Shown: positions 52,443 through 61,507 of the stretch, piece after piece
How positions within the stretch are numbered: the stretch's first letter is position 1
Layout: the number at the start of each line of letters is the position of its first letter
From: CAWUEX02 sp038148375
GTDB taxonomy: Bacteria > Pseudomonadota > Alphaproteobacteria > Rhodospirillales > Rhodospirillaceae
NCBI GenBank assembly: GCA_038148375.1
Contig: JAYQVH010000006.1
Span: forward strand, 62,001 to 126,000
Reading direction: 5' to 3'
DNA length: 64,000 nt
The notes under the pieces: model-generated
What the model saw: the letters and a program-made list of their open reading frames with translations, nothing else
Told to the model about the DNA's origin: nothing
Databases searched by the model: none
Translations under genes and position numbers: made by a program

Positions 52443-52808
52443 TTATTCGAGCGCTTGCTTGAGCTCAGCGCACCGCTGCAGAACTGCGGTAAAGGATGTC
52501 GCGTTGTTCTCCGACGCCTGGCGCATTGTCTGTTCCGTCGAACACGACAGATTGTACAAATCGACCAGAGGCTTTGTGTCCTCTGGCGCGCATTCCGTCG
52601 CGCCGATTATGCGGCGATCCCGATGCGGCGGAAGCGGGCGCGCGAAAATGGGCGATTCGCCCACCATCACGGCGATCACAAGACCATTTGGCTTGATAAC
52701 TGACCCGGCGTCATCAAGCAGCGCCACCCTGACACAGGCGGCCGATACCGGCGCAGCCTGCGCAAAAAGGCCGAGAGCGAAAACGAGGGAAGGTATTCGA
52801 TTGGTCAC
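52443..52808 (-). CDS. Small secreted protein of unknown function
   Basis: A 121-residue protein starting with GTG behind an AAGGAG ribosome site. The signal peptide (MTNRIPSLVFALGLFAQAAP) is cleaved around VSA-AC. The mature part has four Cys residues and no known motif. It converges with the aminotransferase-like gene six bases away and precedes tRNA-Leu. No function is assigned. Confidence 0.65.
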   Translation of the reverse strand: MTNRIPSLVFALGLFAQAAPVSAACVRVALLDDAGSVIKPNGLVIAVMVGESPIFARPLPPHRDRRIIGATECAPEDTKPLVDLYNLSCSTEQTMRQASENNATSFTAVLQRCAELKQALE

Positions 52809-52884
52809 CGCAACTCCTTGGTGAGCCGTATTCGAGTTTACGGCCAACGCCCGAACGCCGTTATTCCGACATATTCGCCGGAAA

Positions 52885-52971
52885 TGGTGCGGGTGGAGGG
52901 AATCGAACCCCCACTCCCGTAAGGGAACCAGATTTTGAGTCTGGCGCGTCTACCAGTTCCGCCACACCCGC
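52885..52971 (-). tRNA. tRNA-Leu (CAA anticodon)
   Basis: A complete class II tRNA on the minus strand, 87 bases including the encoded CCA. The acceptor stem is GCGGGTG/CACCCGC. The anticodon stem CCAGA/TCTGG encloses CTCAAAA with anticodon CAA, which reads UUG. The variable arm is the long one expected for Leu, and the T loop reads GGTTCGATTCC. It lies between two protein genes and is transcribed leftward. Confidence 0.95.
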
Positions 52972-53108
52972 ACAGGCATAAGGGGGCACCTTATAGCGGC
53001 GGCCTCTAGGTCCCGCAAGCGTTGGTCGTGCTCGGCCGGGACAGCGAGGAAGCCGGCGTTGCCGCTCAGCGCACGACCTGATAAACCGCGCGCAATGGAG
53101 AATGGATT

Positions 53109-53690
53109 GTGATTCGCCGCCTTTACGACTGGACCCTCGCCCTGGCGGCGCGGCGGAACGCCATGGCCCTCTTGGCGGTGATCGCCTTCATCGAAAGCTC
53201 AATTTTTCCGATTCCACCCGATGTCATGCTGCTGCCGATGGTCCTGGCCGCGCGCGAGAAGGCCTGGAAGATCGCCGCCGTGGCAACTGCGGCAAGCGTT
53301 GCCGGCGGAGTTGCCGGTTATGCCATTGGCGCCCTGGCATTTGACGCGGTCGGCCAGCCTTTGCTGGATTTCTACGGGTATTCCGACACCTTCGCGGAAT
53401 TCCAGACCCTGTACGATGGCTGGGGTGCATGGATCGTGTTTGGAGCCGGCCTGACGCCCTTCCCGTTCAAAGTGATCACGATTGCCAGTGGCGCTTTGGC
53501 ACTTGACCCGGTCGTCTTTATTGCCGCTTCCGTGGCCGCCCGCGGGATGCGCTTCTTCCTGGAAGCCGCTCTGCTGTGGAAATTTGGCCCGCCGATCCGA
53601 GAGTTCGTCGAACAGCGTCTCGGCCTGTTCGCGGCTTTAGCATTCCTATTGCTGGTCGGCGGTTTTGCGGCAGTGAAAATGGTGGGTTAA
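53109..53690 (+). CDS. DedA/YqaA-type membrane protein
   Basis: A 193-residue membrane protein with a VTT (DedA-like) domain. The motif region FIESSIFPIPPDVMLLPMVLA and the later GAGLTPFPFKVITIASGAL match YqaA-type members, which are thought to be undecaprenyl-phosphate or lipid flippases. It starts with GTG. The stop is nine bases before dsbB. Confidence 0.85.
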   Translation: MIRRLYDWTLALAARRNAMALLAVIAFIESSIFPIPPDVMLLPMVLAAREKAWKIAAVATAASVAGGVAGYAIGALAFDAVGQPLLDFYGYSDTFAEFQTLYDGWGAWIVFGAGLTPFPFKVITIASGALALDPVVFIAASVAARGMRFFLEAALLWKFGPPIREFVEQRLGLFAALAFLLLVGGFAAVKMVG

Positions 53691-53698
53691 GAATAGGC

Positions 53699-54187
53699 AT
53701 GACTCGCGATCGAATTATTACTTTGTCTTGTGCGATTACGGCGTTTGGCGCGCTCGCCACGGCATGGACGGCGCAGTACGGGTTTGGTCTCTTTCCGTGC
53801 GAACTATGCATGTATCAGCGCCTGCCCTATCTCGGGATTGTCGCGCTGTGCGGCCTGTCCGCCCTACCGGTTGTGGATACGGACGCACGCCGGCTTGCCG
53901 TCGCGATTGCCGCTCTGCTGTTCTTGACGACGGCGGCAACGGGATTTTACCACGTGGGCGTCGAACAAGAGTGGTGGCAAACCAATTGCGCGCCGACAGG
54001 GATGCAAACCTTTTCCTTTAACGATATTCAAGCCGCTCTTTCCAGACCGGGAGAGCCGGCCTGCAACGAGATTGCCTTCGAGGTTCTCGGCATCTCGATG
54101 GCGGGCTATAATATGATCGCCGCCATGATTCTGGCTGTCTTGGCGGGCTGGTCTGCGCGCACCGACCGCAATTGGAACGCTGCATGA
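53699..54187 (+). CDS. dsbB: Disulfide bond formation protein B
   Basis: A 162-residue inner-membrane protein that reoxidises DsbA with ubiquinone. The first pair of Cys is in FPCELCMYQRLPY, and the second pair lies in the loop between helices 3 and 4 (NCAPTG ... EPACNEI). Four membrane helices are present. The start at 53699 is preferred to an upstream in-frame ATG, which would place a non-hydrophobic leader before the first helix. The stop overlaps the coq7 start by ATGA. No dsbA is in view. Confidence 0.93.
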   Translation: MTRDRIITLSCAITAFGALATAWTAQYGFGLFPCELCMYQRLPYLGIVALCGLSALPVVDTDARRLAVAIAALLFLTTAATGFYHVGVEQEWWQTNCAPTGMQTFSFNDIQAALSRPGEPACNEIAFEVLGISMAGYNMIAAMILAVLAGWSARTDRNWNAA

Positions 54188-54756
54188 CACCGTCATCAAA
54201 ACGGAAATCCAAGACCGCGGAAGGGGCTCTGCCGGGCGAGCCGGAGAAGGCGGAAACACTTGCGCGCATTGTCCGCGTGGATCAGGCCGGAGAATACGGC
54301 GCGAAACGTATCTACGAAGGTCAGCTGGCTGTCATGCGCGGCAGCGATGCCGAACCCATTCTGCGCGAGATGCTCGAGCAGGAACTCGCGCATCTGGAAA
54401 AATTCAACCAAGAGCTCGCCGACCGGCAGGTGAGACCGACCCTTCTTCAGCCGTTCTGGCATGTCGCCGGTTTCGCGCTCGGTGCCGGTACGGCGCTGTT
54501 GGGCCGCGATGCCGCCATGGCATGCACGGTTGCCGTCGAGGAAGTCATTGACGAACACTATGCGGCCCAGGCGGAAGAACTGGGCGATGATGAAGCGGAC
54601 CTGCGCGCGACCATCGAAGAATTCCGTGCTGACGAATTGCACCACCGCGACGTTGGCCTCCAACACGGGGCCGAACGCGCGCCGGCGTATCCGCTGTTGA
54701 CCGGCGCCATCAAAGCCGGATCGCGTCTCGCCATCTGGCTGTCCACACGTATCTAG
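54184..54756 (+). CDS. coq7: Coq7 demethoxyubiquinone hydroxylase
   Basis: A 190-residue di-iron monooxygenase that hydroxylates 2-polyprenyl-3-methyl-6-methoxy-1,4-benzoquinone in ubiquinone synthesis. Ligands fit the ferritin-like pattern: RVDQAGEYGAKRIYEGQ, EQELAHLEKF, VEEVIDEHYAAQ and DELHHRDVG. The ATG lies within an ATGA overlap with dsbB, which consumes the same quinone pool; a TTG 12 bases upstream is less likely. Confidence 0.93.
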   Translation: MTPSSKRKSKTAEGALPGEPEKAETLARIVRVDQAGEYGAKRIYEGQLAVMRGSDAEPILREMLEQELAHLEKFNQELADRQVRPTLLQPFWHVAGFALGAGTALLGRDAAMACTVAVEEVIDEHYAAQAEELGDDEADLRATIEEFRADELHHRDVGLQHGAERAPAYPLLTGAIKAGSRLAIWLSTRI

Positions 54757-54780
54757 GCGGCAGACCGGACCGCAAAAGCC

Positions 54781-55368
54781 TCACCAGGGATCGAGTTCGG
54801 AATCCCAGTAGAGAAAATCCCGCCAACTCTCATGAAGGTAGTTCGGCGGGAAGGCTCTGCCTGCTTCTTGCAGCTGGTGGGCAGTGGGTTTGTTGACCAC
54901 TCTTCTGAGCGCCATCCCTGCCTCTTTAGGCGTTCTGTTGGCTTTCCTCAGATTGCATGTCGAGCAGGCGGCGGCGACATTCTGCCACGTCGTGCGGCCA
55001 CCGCGAGAACGCGGTACGATGTGGTCGAACGTGAGATCGTTCGCCGACTCCTGCGTCCCGCAGTACTGACAGGAAAAATGATCTCGTAAAAACACGTTAA
55101 AGCGCGTGAACGCGGGCGAGCGATCAATCGGCGCAAACTTCTTCAGCGAGATCACACTCGGGAGGCGGATTTCGAAACTGGGGGAATGAACGACTGTATC
55201 GTATTCGGAGACGACATTTACACGATCAAGAAAGACGGCCTTGATGGAGTCCTGCCACTGCCACAGCGACAAAGGGAAATAGCTGAGCGGCCGAAAATCA
55301 GCGTTCAGCACCAGAGCCGGTTGATATTCCGTTCCACCCGACTGCAATGCCCGACCCCTTTCACTCAC
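54781..55368 (-). CDS. HNH endonuclease family protein
   Basis: A 195-residue protein. A zinc-clasped HNH domain occupies about residues 105-160 (FSCQYCG, LTFDHIVPRSRGG, WQNVAAACSTCNLRKANRT). The N-terminal region (ALVLNADFRPLSYFPLSLWQWQ) is the conserved partner of many bacterial HNH proteins of this type. The GTG at 55368 with a GAGG site is taken as the start. It is divergent from gluQ. A defence or general nuclease role cannot be told; it occurs widely as a stand-alone chromosomal gene. Confidence 0.85.
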   Translation of the reverse strand: MSERGRALQSGGTEYQPALVLNADFRPLSYFPLSLWQWQDSIKAVFLDRVNVVSEYDTVVHSPSFEIRLPSVISLKKFAPIDRSPAFTRFNVFLRDHFSCQYCGTQESANDLTFDHIVPRSRGGRTTWQNVAAACSTCNLRKANRTPKEAGMALRRVVNKPTAHQLQEAGRAFPPNYLHESWRDFLYWDSELDPW

Positions 55369-55464
55369 GTTTCCAGCCTCAATAAAACGTAGCCTGTTTC
55401 TGCGCGGAACGCAAAATGTGGTACAAAATGACCTCACTTCCCGTGACACCGGCATCACAACGAT

Positions 55465-56343
55465 ATGACAGATTCGTCACGCCTGCCGACAGTGACCCGG
55501 TTCGCGCCGTCGCCGACAGGATTGCTCCACCTCGGGCATGCTTTTGCGGCCTTGGTTGCGTACCGTATCGCCGCTGACGCTTCCGGCCTCTTTCACCTGC
55601 GCATGGAAGACATCGATACCGGCCGCTGCCGGCCTGAATATGAAGCCGCCGCGAAGGACGATCTGGAATGGCTTGGACTGAGCTGGCCCGAACCGGTGAT
55701 GCGCCAGTCTGAACGGTTCGATGCGTATCGCGAAGCTTTGGATACCCTGCAAACGCTCGGTGCGGTCTATCCGTGCTTTTGCACACGGAAGGATATTCAG
55801 GCGGAGATCGAACGGGCGGTGGCGGCACCGCATATTCTCACCGACGGTCCTGATGGGCCGCTTTACCCAGGAACGTGCCGTCGGTTGGCGGATGCCGACA
55901 GCAAGCGCCGCATTGCCGAAGGTGAAAATTTTGCGCTGCGTTTAAGGATGGATGAGGCGATTGCAGCCGCAGGTCCGCTGACGTGGACCGATTCACAGGG
56001 GCGGACCGTCACGGCAACGCCCGAAATTTTCGGTGACGTGGTTGTGGCCCGCAAAGATGTCCCGACGAGTTATCACCTTGCGGTGGTTGTCGACGACGAC
56101 GCGCTGGGCGTTACCTTGGTCACACGTGGTGACGATCTACGGCCGTCGACGCACGTTCACACGCTCTTGCAAGCCTTGCTCGGATTGAAACGCCCCATCT
56201 ACCATCATCACCGGCTCATTCTCGGCCCGGACGGCAAGAAGTTTTCGAAACGGGACCGCTCGGTCACGTTACGGCAACTTCGGGAGAGTGGCGTCAGCCG
56301 GGACGACGTGATAGCGCGGACCGGCTTCACTCCGGCAGAGTGA
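55465..56343 (+). CDS. gluQ: Glutamyl-Q tRNA(Asp) synthetase
   Basis: A 292-residue truncated GluRS that attaches glutamate to queuosine at tRNA-Asp position 34. It has RFAPSPTGLLHLGHAFAAL (HIGH site), zinc Cys residues (YPCFCTRKDI and TCR), and KKFSKRD (KMSKS variant), but lacks the anticodon-binding domain of GluRS. Length is normal. It overlaps the convergent xerD gene by 17 bases at the 3' ends. Confidence 0.93.
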   Translation: MTDSSRLPTVTRFAPSPTGLLHLGHAFAALVAYRIAADASGLFHLRMEDIDTGRCRPEYEAAAKDDLEWLGLSWPEPVMRQSERFDAYREALDTLQTLGAVYPCFCTRKDIQAEIERAVAAPHILTDGPDGPLYPGTCRRLADADSKRRIAEGENFALRLRMDEAIAAAGPLTWTDSQGRTVTATPEIFGDVVVARKDVPTSYHLAVVVDDDALGVTLVTRGDDLRPSTHVHTLLQALLGLKRPIYHHHRLILGPDGKKFSKRDRSVTLRQLRESGVSRDDVIARTGFTPAE

Positions 56344-57232
56344 GTCCCGCCAGCGGATGGCTGCTTTCAACCAAGCGGCGCAATCTTTCATCCAGAACAT
56401 GGGTGTAAATTTGAGTCGTGGAAATATCGGCATGACCAAGCATCTGCTGCAGACTGCGCAGGTCGGCTCCGTGCGCGAGCAAGTGTGACGCAAAAGAATG
56501 CCGCAATACGTGCGGCGAAATACGCGCCGGCGCGATGCCCGATTGTATTGCCAAGTCTTTGAGTGCTTTCGAAACCGCGTCTCGGCTGAGGTGGCCGGTG
56601 GCGCCGCGAGACGGAAACAGCCAGGGCGAAGACGGTGCACCGGCAGACAGGAAGCGGTCGCGCACTTCGAGATACGCAGCGATGGAGGCCCGCGCCGGTG
56701 CTCCGACTGGGACCATGCGCTCCTTGCTGCCTTTACCTCGCACAATCAGAACCGGCCTGTCCCGCGCCACAGCCGCGAGCGGCAGTGATACCAATTCCGA
56801 CACGCGCAACCCTGTCGCGTAGAGGAGATCAAGCAGTGCCAGCAGCCGAAGGCCTTTGGGAGACTCGTCCGCCTTGGCCGCGCTGAGAAGCAGGTCGACC
56901 TCGTCTTCTCCGAGATATTTCGGTAGCCGCGCGCCTTGGCGCGGACTCTCTAACACGGAGGTTGGATCGTCGGCGCGGATGTTTTCCGCGAACAGGAACC
57001 GGAAAAACTGTTTGAGACAGGACAGACGGCGGGCAGCCGTGCGCGGTGCCAGGCCGGCATCTGTCATATGAGCCATATAGGCTTTCAAAATGTCCGCGGA
57101 CGCCGTCGTAACATCGCCGCCTAAGAAAGCTCCGAAATCCTCAAGGTCATGCCGGTAGGCATCGATCGTGAGCGCCGCCGCGCCCCGCTCGGCAACCATC
57201 ATGTCCAAGAAGGTTTCGATGTGACGGCTCAC
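56327..57232 (-). CDS. xerD: Tyrosine recombinase XerD
   Basis: A 301-residue integrase. An N-terminal SAM-like DNA-binding region leads into the catalytic domain with Arg (TGLRVSELVSLPL), Lys (GKGSKER), His/Arg (SPHVLRHSFASHLLAHGADL), His (LGHADIST) and the nucleophile Tyr in TQIYTHV. XerD and XerC resolve chromosome dimers at dif with FtsK. The gene lies beside a tiny membrane protein block and aroK, a usual chromosomal setting, so it is not taken as phage-derived. Confidence 0.92.
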   Translation of the reverse strand: MSRHIETFLDMMVAERGAAALTIDAYRHDLEDFGAFLGGDVTTASADILKAYMAHMTDAGLAPRTAARRLSCLKQFFRFLFAENIRADDPTSVLESPRQGARLPKYLGEDEVDLLLSAAKADESPKGLRLLALLDLLYATGLRVSELVSLPLAAVARDRPVLIVRGKGSKERMVPVGAPARASIAAYLEVRDRFLSAGAPSSPWLFPSRGATGHLSRDAVSKALKDLAIQSGIAPARISPHVLRHSFASHLLAHGADLRSLQQMLGHADISTTQIYTHVLDERLRRLVESSHPLAGLTLPE

Positions 57233-57266
57233 CGGAGCAGGCCTCCGCTTCCGCTGTTAGATGCGA

Positions 57267-59342
57267 TTAGAGGCCTTGAACCAATGCCGCCTCAACTGCA
57301 AATCGGCGGGCATCTTGCTCAAGCCCAACCGCGACAAGGGAAGATATCACATGGGACAGAACAACAGGCGAAACACCTGCGGGACCGTCTTCATCGAGGG
57401 CCAGCACGGCCAGTAATGCGGCCTCGCCGACCCGGCCGCCGTTCGCAGCCAAGGTCAAACCGTGCCAGATATGTGGTGCGGGAAGTTCGCCCGACGCGCG
57501 TGAGCGCCGATCCATGATGCTGAACCAGTCAGCCGGCGCAATGTCTTCCCCCAGCGCCGTCATCGTTGAGAGGACAAGTGTCTTGTCTCCCGCCAAGCGG
57601 CCAGGCGACCGCGAGTCTTCCCATCGCTGCAGGCGAAGCGGCGTAAAGCGGTTCGTCATTGTCGGCTGCAACTGCCGTTCAACCGGCCACATCGCCGCAG
57701 CAACATCCGCCGCCTCAATGCTGGTGCGGGCATAGGCCTCAGATAACGCCAGCCACGCCCGGCCGGACTCTAACCGGCCGGCTCCGATCAGCGCGCGCGC
57801 GGCGTTGCCCGCGAACCACGTCAAATCACCCGTCGGCTCGAGTGTTTCAATCAACGGCGCAAAGATTGCCCCCATCGTGGGAACGTTGGGACCATTACGT
57901 CCGCGGTCGTTACGGGCAAAATCAATCGCGCGGGAAATCACCTCGGCACGCGCGATTGGAATGACCTGCGCTTCCGCGAGTCTGAACAACTCAGCACGTT
58001 CGAGGGGCGTGGCCGCCGGTACGTTGCTGAGATCGACCGGTTCTTCCTCGTCACCCGCCTGCGGTTGAGATCCACCGGCCGGATCGGGCTCACCTTGGAT
58101 GGCGCCGGCATCCTCTTCCTGCTCGTCCGTTGCGCCTTCGGCCCGGTACAGATTGCGCAACACTTCAGGATCGAGAGATCCCAGCGCGACCGCGCGTTCC
58201 GCCGCCTCGAGACGCAAATCCAGAGCCCGGCGGCGGCGTTCGGCAACCATGTCTTCGGTATCGTCATCGCTGGTCACAAACAGCGGCTCGGATTCCGCCA
58301 GCATGCGCAGCAAGGTCGGATCACCGAGGCGGACCAGCGGGTCGGGGAACGGGCGCCCGGCGCTCCGCAACATTGCCAATTGCAAGGGGCTGAGACGATC
58401 AAGTCCGTTCGGTGTGATCGGTCGGTTCCCTGACATCAGCTCCGCGACCCAAAAAAACGCCGCATCCTCGACGCCAGTCTCCCGCAGCAAATCCATCGTC
58501 AGGAAGGCGCCAGCCGTGTTGCCGTCGCGCAGCTGGCAGAACGCAAACACCTTCTGCCAGTACGGATCTGTGGACTGGCCCAACTGGTTTTGGACTTCGA
58601 GGCACGCCCCCTCGTCGTTACCCTCAACCAAATCGAGATCGGTGCGCAGGATGTTCAGGCTCTCGGTCAGCGACGATTGCGGCGCGAGTTCAACAAGGGC
58701 CCGGACGCCGGCCCAATCGCCCATCGCGGCCAGCTGCATCGCCCTGCGGTCAAGAATGCCGAGATCAACAGTGGTCGACTGTTCCCCCAATTCGGCATCG
58801 ACGACCGTTTCGCCTTCTGGTGAAAACCCGATCGCACTCGGCACGATCGCGGTCATGTCGACAAAGATATCCTCCTGAGGGGCAGACCTTGGCGGGCGCG
58901 CGACCGAGAGCAGTAACCTTTGGGCCAAGTCGCGCATCGCGAACGACGGCATCTGGCTCGGCAGCTTGGGCAGCAGTAAATCGACCAGTTCCTTTGACGT
59001 GCCCTCCCACATGGTGACGGGAAGTCCGCCTGTGAAGCCATCCATCACGCCCAACGAATCAGAGCTGACCTCTTCGAGCTGCCGGACGGCGATGGCCCCT
59101 TCCGGCGCTTCATTAAACATGGTGCCTGGGTCGGATTGCGTATCGCGTGGAACCGTCGAAAACAGCGATAGGGGTGGCGCCAGCGGGGAGGGAGACCCCA
59201 AAGGCGCGATTTGCACGCCGTCTGGGGGGCTCTCCTGCGCCGATGCGGGCGTTGCCGGCGAAATCAGGAGTGCCGCCGCGAGGGCTGCCGTCACCGTCAA
59301 CGATGTCGTCGGCAGCGTGCGGTGTTCAGCGGAACCGTTCAT
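57267..59342 (-). CDS. Large conserved secreted protein (often annotated antifreeze glycopeptide polyprotein)
   Basis: A 691-residue exported protein with a signal peptide (to about PASA-QE). The mature protein begins with a Pro/Ser/Asp-rich stretch, then helical, Leu/Ala-rich segments with repeated ALxLxAAERAV-like patterns that look like TPR/SEL1-type repeats, interrupted by an acidic linker (EEDAGAIQGEPDPAG). I do not know its role; the common database label refers to composition, not to function. The start at 59342 is set by the signal peptide. It overlaps the tiny upstream gene by 17 bases, suggesting translational coupling. Confidence 0.7.
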   Translation of the reverse strand: MNGSAEHRTLPTTSLTVTAALAAALLISPATPASAQESPPDGVQIAPLGSPSPLAPPLSLFSTVPRDTQSDPGTMFNEAPEGAIAVRQLEEVSSDSLGVMDGFTGGLPVTMWEGTSKELVDLLLPKLPSQMPSFAMRDLAQRLLLSVARPPRSAPQEDIFVDMTAIVPSAIGFSPEGETVVDAELGEQSTTVDLGILDRRAMQLAAMGDWAGVRALVELAPQSSLTESLNILRTDLDLVEGNDEGACLEVQNQLGQSTDPYWQKVFAFCQLRDGNTAGAFLTMDLLRETGVEDAAFFWVAELMSGNRPITPNGLDRLSPLQLAMLRSAGRPFPDPLVRLGDPTLLRMLAESEPLFVTSDDDTEDMVAERRRRALDLRLEAAERAVALGSLDPEVLRNLYRAEGATDEQEEDAGAIQGEPDPAGGSQPQAGDEEEPVDLSNVPAATPLERAELFRLAEAQVIPIARAEVISRAIDFARNDRGRNGPNVPTMGAIFAPLIETLEPTGDLTWFAGNAARALIGAGRLESGRAWLALSEAYARTSIEAADVAAAMWPVERQLQPTMTNRFTPLRLQRWEDSRSPGRLAGDKTLVLSTMTALGEDIAPADWFSIMDRRSRASGELPAPHIWHGLTLAANGGRVGEAALLAVLALDEDGPAGVSPVVLSHVISSLVAVGLEQDARRFAVEAALVQGL

Positions 59343-59463
59343 TTGGGATGACCTTCTCGCGCGTCGCCGTCGGCGCGGGCATATCCCACGTGGCCAGCGC
59401 AATCGTGCCGCCGACAAGCAATAGTATGACCAATACAATCAGGAGCCGGGTGATGAATTTCAT
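59326..59463 (-). CDS. Tiny membrane protein (45 residues)
   Basis: A 45-residue protein: one membrane helix (about residues 5-25), then a short periplasmic tail ATWDMPAPTATREKVIPN. The tail (TWDMPAPT...) is of a type seen with the large secreted protein in alphaproteobacteria. Because it overlaps the start of the latter by 17 bases, the two are probably coupled and may work together in the envelope. Confidence 0.7.
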   Translation of the reverse strand: MKFITRLLIVLVILLLVGGTIALATWDMPAPTATREKVIPNERFR

Positions 59464-59787
59464 AAGGCGGTAACGAACCCAATCTTTTAGGCCGAGCGGC
59501 CGACTGGTCTGTCTTTCTTCACCATTTACCGCAACTGCGGCTGTGGCGGGGCAAATCTGTGTCAGGACGCGGGCGCCTGAGCACCTTGGGTCCGGCGCCC
59601 GGCACCGGGCGTCCGGCGCTGGCCGCGACACTACGGGAGAGGTGTGATAATGTCCAGCAACGGGCCGTTGTGACGGCGCATTGAGCGGGAACGTCAGAAG
59701 GATTGCACTGTCGCGGCGAACCGTGCATAGCACCCCCCTCCGGACCGCAACCTACAGTCGGAAAACCGTTTCGCGCTAATTCGTTCC
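59464..59787. promoter_or_regulatory. Gene-free divergent promoter region with a hairpin
   Basis: This 324-base gap separates the leftward tiny membrane protein from aroK. No coding frame is convincing. It contains CGCCCGG-CA-CCGGGCG (59596-59611), a 7-bp perfect stem, between two copies of TCCGGCGC, and should hold promoters in both directions. No consensus -35/-10 pair could be fixed. Confidence 0.45.
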
Positions 59788-60360
59788 ATGGCCCAACAAA
59801 AAGACATCGACACTGCCTGCCCTGACCAGATCATCGTTTTGGTCGGGCTTATGGGTGCCGGCAAGAGCTGCGTCGGGCGCCGTGTGGCTCAGCGCCTGAA
59901 TCTTCCCTTCGTTGACGCGGATGCAGAGGTGGAAACGGCGGCGGGATGCTCAATCGCGGATATCTTCGAGCAGTACGGGGAAGCGGCGTTCCGCGATGGC
60001 GAACGCCGCGTCATTGCCCGGCTGCTCGATGGACCACCATCGGTGCTGGCAACCGGCGGCGGGGCGTTCATCGATGAGCAAACCCGCAAACTCATTAAGG
60101 AAAAGGCCGTATCGGTCTGGCTGCGCGCCGATCTCGATACCCTGGTGGCACGCACCTCGGGCCGCACCCATCGCCCGCTGTTGAATTCGGGCGATCCGCG
60201 CGAGACGCTCGCCGAACTGATGGATGTCCGCTATCCGATTTATGCGGAGGCGGATGTCGCCGTGGACACGGGAAGCGACAGCGCCAACGTCACCTGCTCC
60301 CGGGTTATCGACGCGCTAAACGGCCTGGAGAAATGTCACACACCGCAGGCTGCGCGATGA
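59788..60360 (+). CDS. aroK: Shikimate kinase
   Basis: A 190-residue kinase that phosphorylates shikimate in aromatic amino-acid synthesis. The Walker A loop is GLMGAGKSCVGRRVA; the shikimate-binding Asp and Arg are in FVDADAEV and AFRDGERR, followed by LATGGGAFID and the lid region RTHRPLL. Its stop overlaps the aroB start by ATGA, the classical aroK-aroB pair. Confidence 0.95.
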   Translation: MAQQKDIDTACPDQIIVLVGLMGAGKSCVGRRVAQRLNLPFVDADAEVETAAGCSIADIFEQYGEAAFRDGERRVIARLLDGPPSVLATGGGAFIDEQTRKLIKEKAVSVWLRADLDTLVARTSGRTHRPLLNSGDPRETLAELMDVRYPIYAEADVAVDTGSDSANVTCSRVIDALNGLEKCHTPQAAR

Positions 60361-61478
60361 CCTCCCAGCAATCCGCTTCCGCGGCCCTGACCGTCGACCT
60401 CGGCGATCGCTCCTACCCTATCCATATCGCTGCCGGCGTCTTGGATTCGGCAGGCGAAACGCTGATGCCCGTACTGCGCCAGAACCGCGTGTTCGTGGTA
60501 TCCGACACCAATGTCGCACCGCTATATTTGGAGCGCGTCATCGCGTCGTTCGAAGCTGCGGGCGTAACGGTTACCAGTCACGTTGTGCCAGCCGGAGAAG
60601 CAACAAAAAATTTCGCGGAATTGGAATCGCTCGTGGAAGCGATGCTGGCGGCCAAGGTCGAGCGCGCCACCGCAGCTGTGGCCCTTGGCGGCGGGGTCGT
60701 CGGCGACCTCACCGGGTTTGCGGCGGCGACAACCTTGCGCGGGATGGACTTTATTCAAATTCCGACAACGCTGCTGGCGCAGGTCGATAGCTCCGTCGGG
60801 GGCAAAACAGGAATCAACACACGCCACGGCAAAAATCTGGCTGGCAGCTTCCACCAGCCGAAGGCGGTCCTGATTGACATCGAAACGCTGAAGACCCTGC
60901 CGCAGCGCGAGCTGGGCGCAGGATACGCAGAAGTCTGCAAGTACGGACTCATCAACGATGCAGCCTTCTGGTCATGGCTTGAAGCCAATGGTCAGAAGGT
61001 CCTGTCCGGTGACAAGGCCGCCCTCACTCATGCCATATCTGTGAGCTGCCGCGCCAAAGCGAAAATCGTCGCCGAGGACGAGAAGGAAAGCGGCGTGCGT
61101 GCCCTGCTCAACCTTGGGCACACGTTCGGACATGCTCTTGAAGCCGAACTTGGCTACTCCGGGGAGTTGCTCCACGGTGAAGCCGTCGCCATCGGCATTC
61201 TGATGGCGTTCGACCTTTCGGTCAGGCTTGGACGGTGCCCTAAAGAAGATGCCGACCGGATTCGCGCTCACTTTGAACATATTCAGCTGCCCACAGCCCC
61301 GCCGCGCGCGGCGAGCTTGGATGCCGATGTCCTTCTTGCCCACATGTCACAGGACAAGAAAGTCAAAGACGGCGCACTGACACTCATCCTTGCAAACGGC
61401 ATTGGCGATGCGTTCATCACCAGAGATGTTGAAACCAAAGACGTGAAAGCCGTTCTTGAAGCCGCCCTCGCCGTATAA
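60357..61478 (+). CDS. aroB: 3-dehydroquinate synthase
   Basis: A 373-residue NAD- and metal-dependent cyclase forming 3-dehydroquinate. Motifs are intact: PAGEATKN, ALGGGVVGDLTGFAA, QIPTTLLAQVDSSVGGKTGIN and the metal-binding LLNLGHTFGHALE followed by HGEAVAIG. It follows aroK with a four-base overlap and precedes the CorC-type transporter by about 30 bases. Confidence 0.96.
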   Translation: MTSQQSASAALTVDLGDRSYPIHIAAGVLDSAGETLMPVLRQNRVFVVSDTNVAPLYLERVIASFEAAGVTVTSHVVPAGEATKNFAELESLVEAMLAAKVERATAAVALGGGVVGDLTGFAAATTLRGMDFIQIPTTLLAQVDSSVGGKTGINTRHGKNLAGSFHQPKAVLIDIETLKTLPQRELGAGYAEVCKYGLINDAAFWSWLEANGQKVLSGDKAALTHAISVSCRAKAKIVAEDEKESGVRALLNLGHTFGHALEAELGYSGELLHGEAVAIGILMAFDLSVRLGRCPKEDADRIRAHFEHIQLPTAPPRAASLDADVLLAHMSQDKKVKDGALTLILANGIGDAFITRDVETKDVKAVLEAALAV

Positions 61479-61507
61479 CCCATTCCCCCGCCGGAGCTCC
61501 TAATCCC

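Noticed and set aside
56327..57232. Phage or integron origin for the tyrosine recombinase
   Set aside because: Its length, motifs and chromosomal setting fit XerD; no phage genes or attachment repeats were seen around it.
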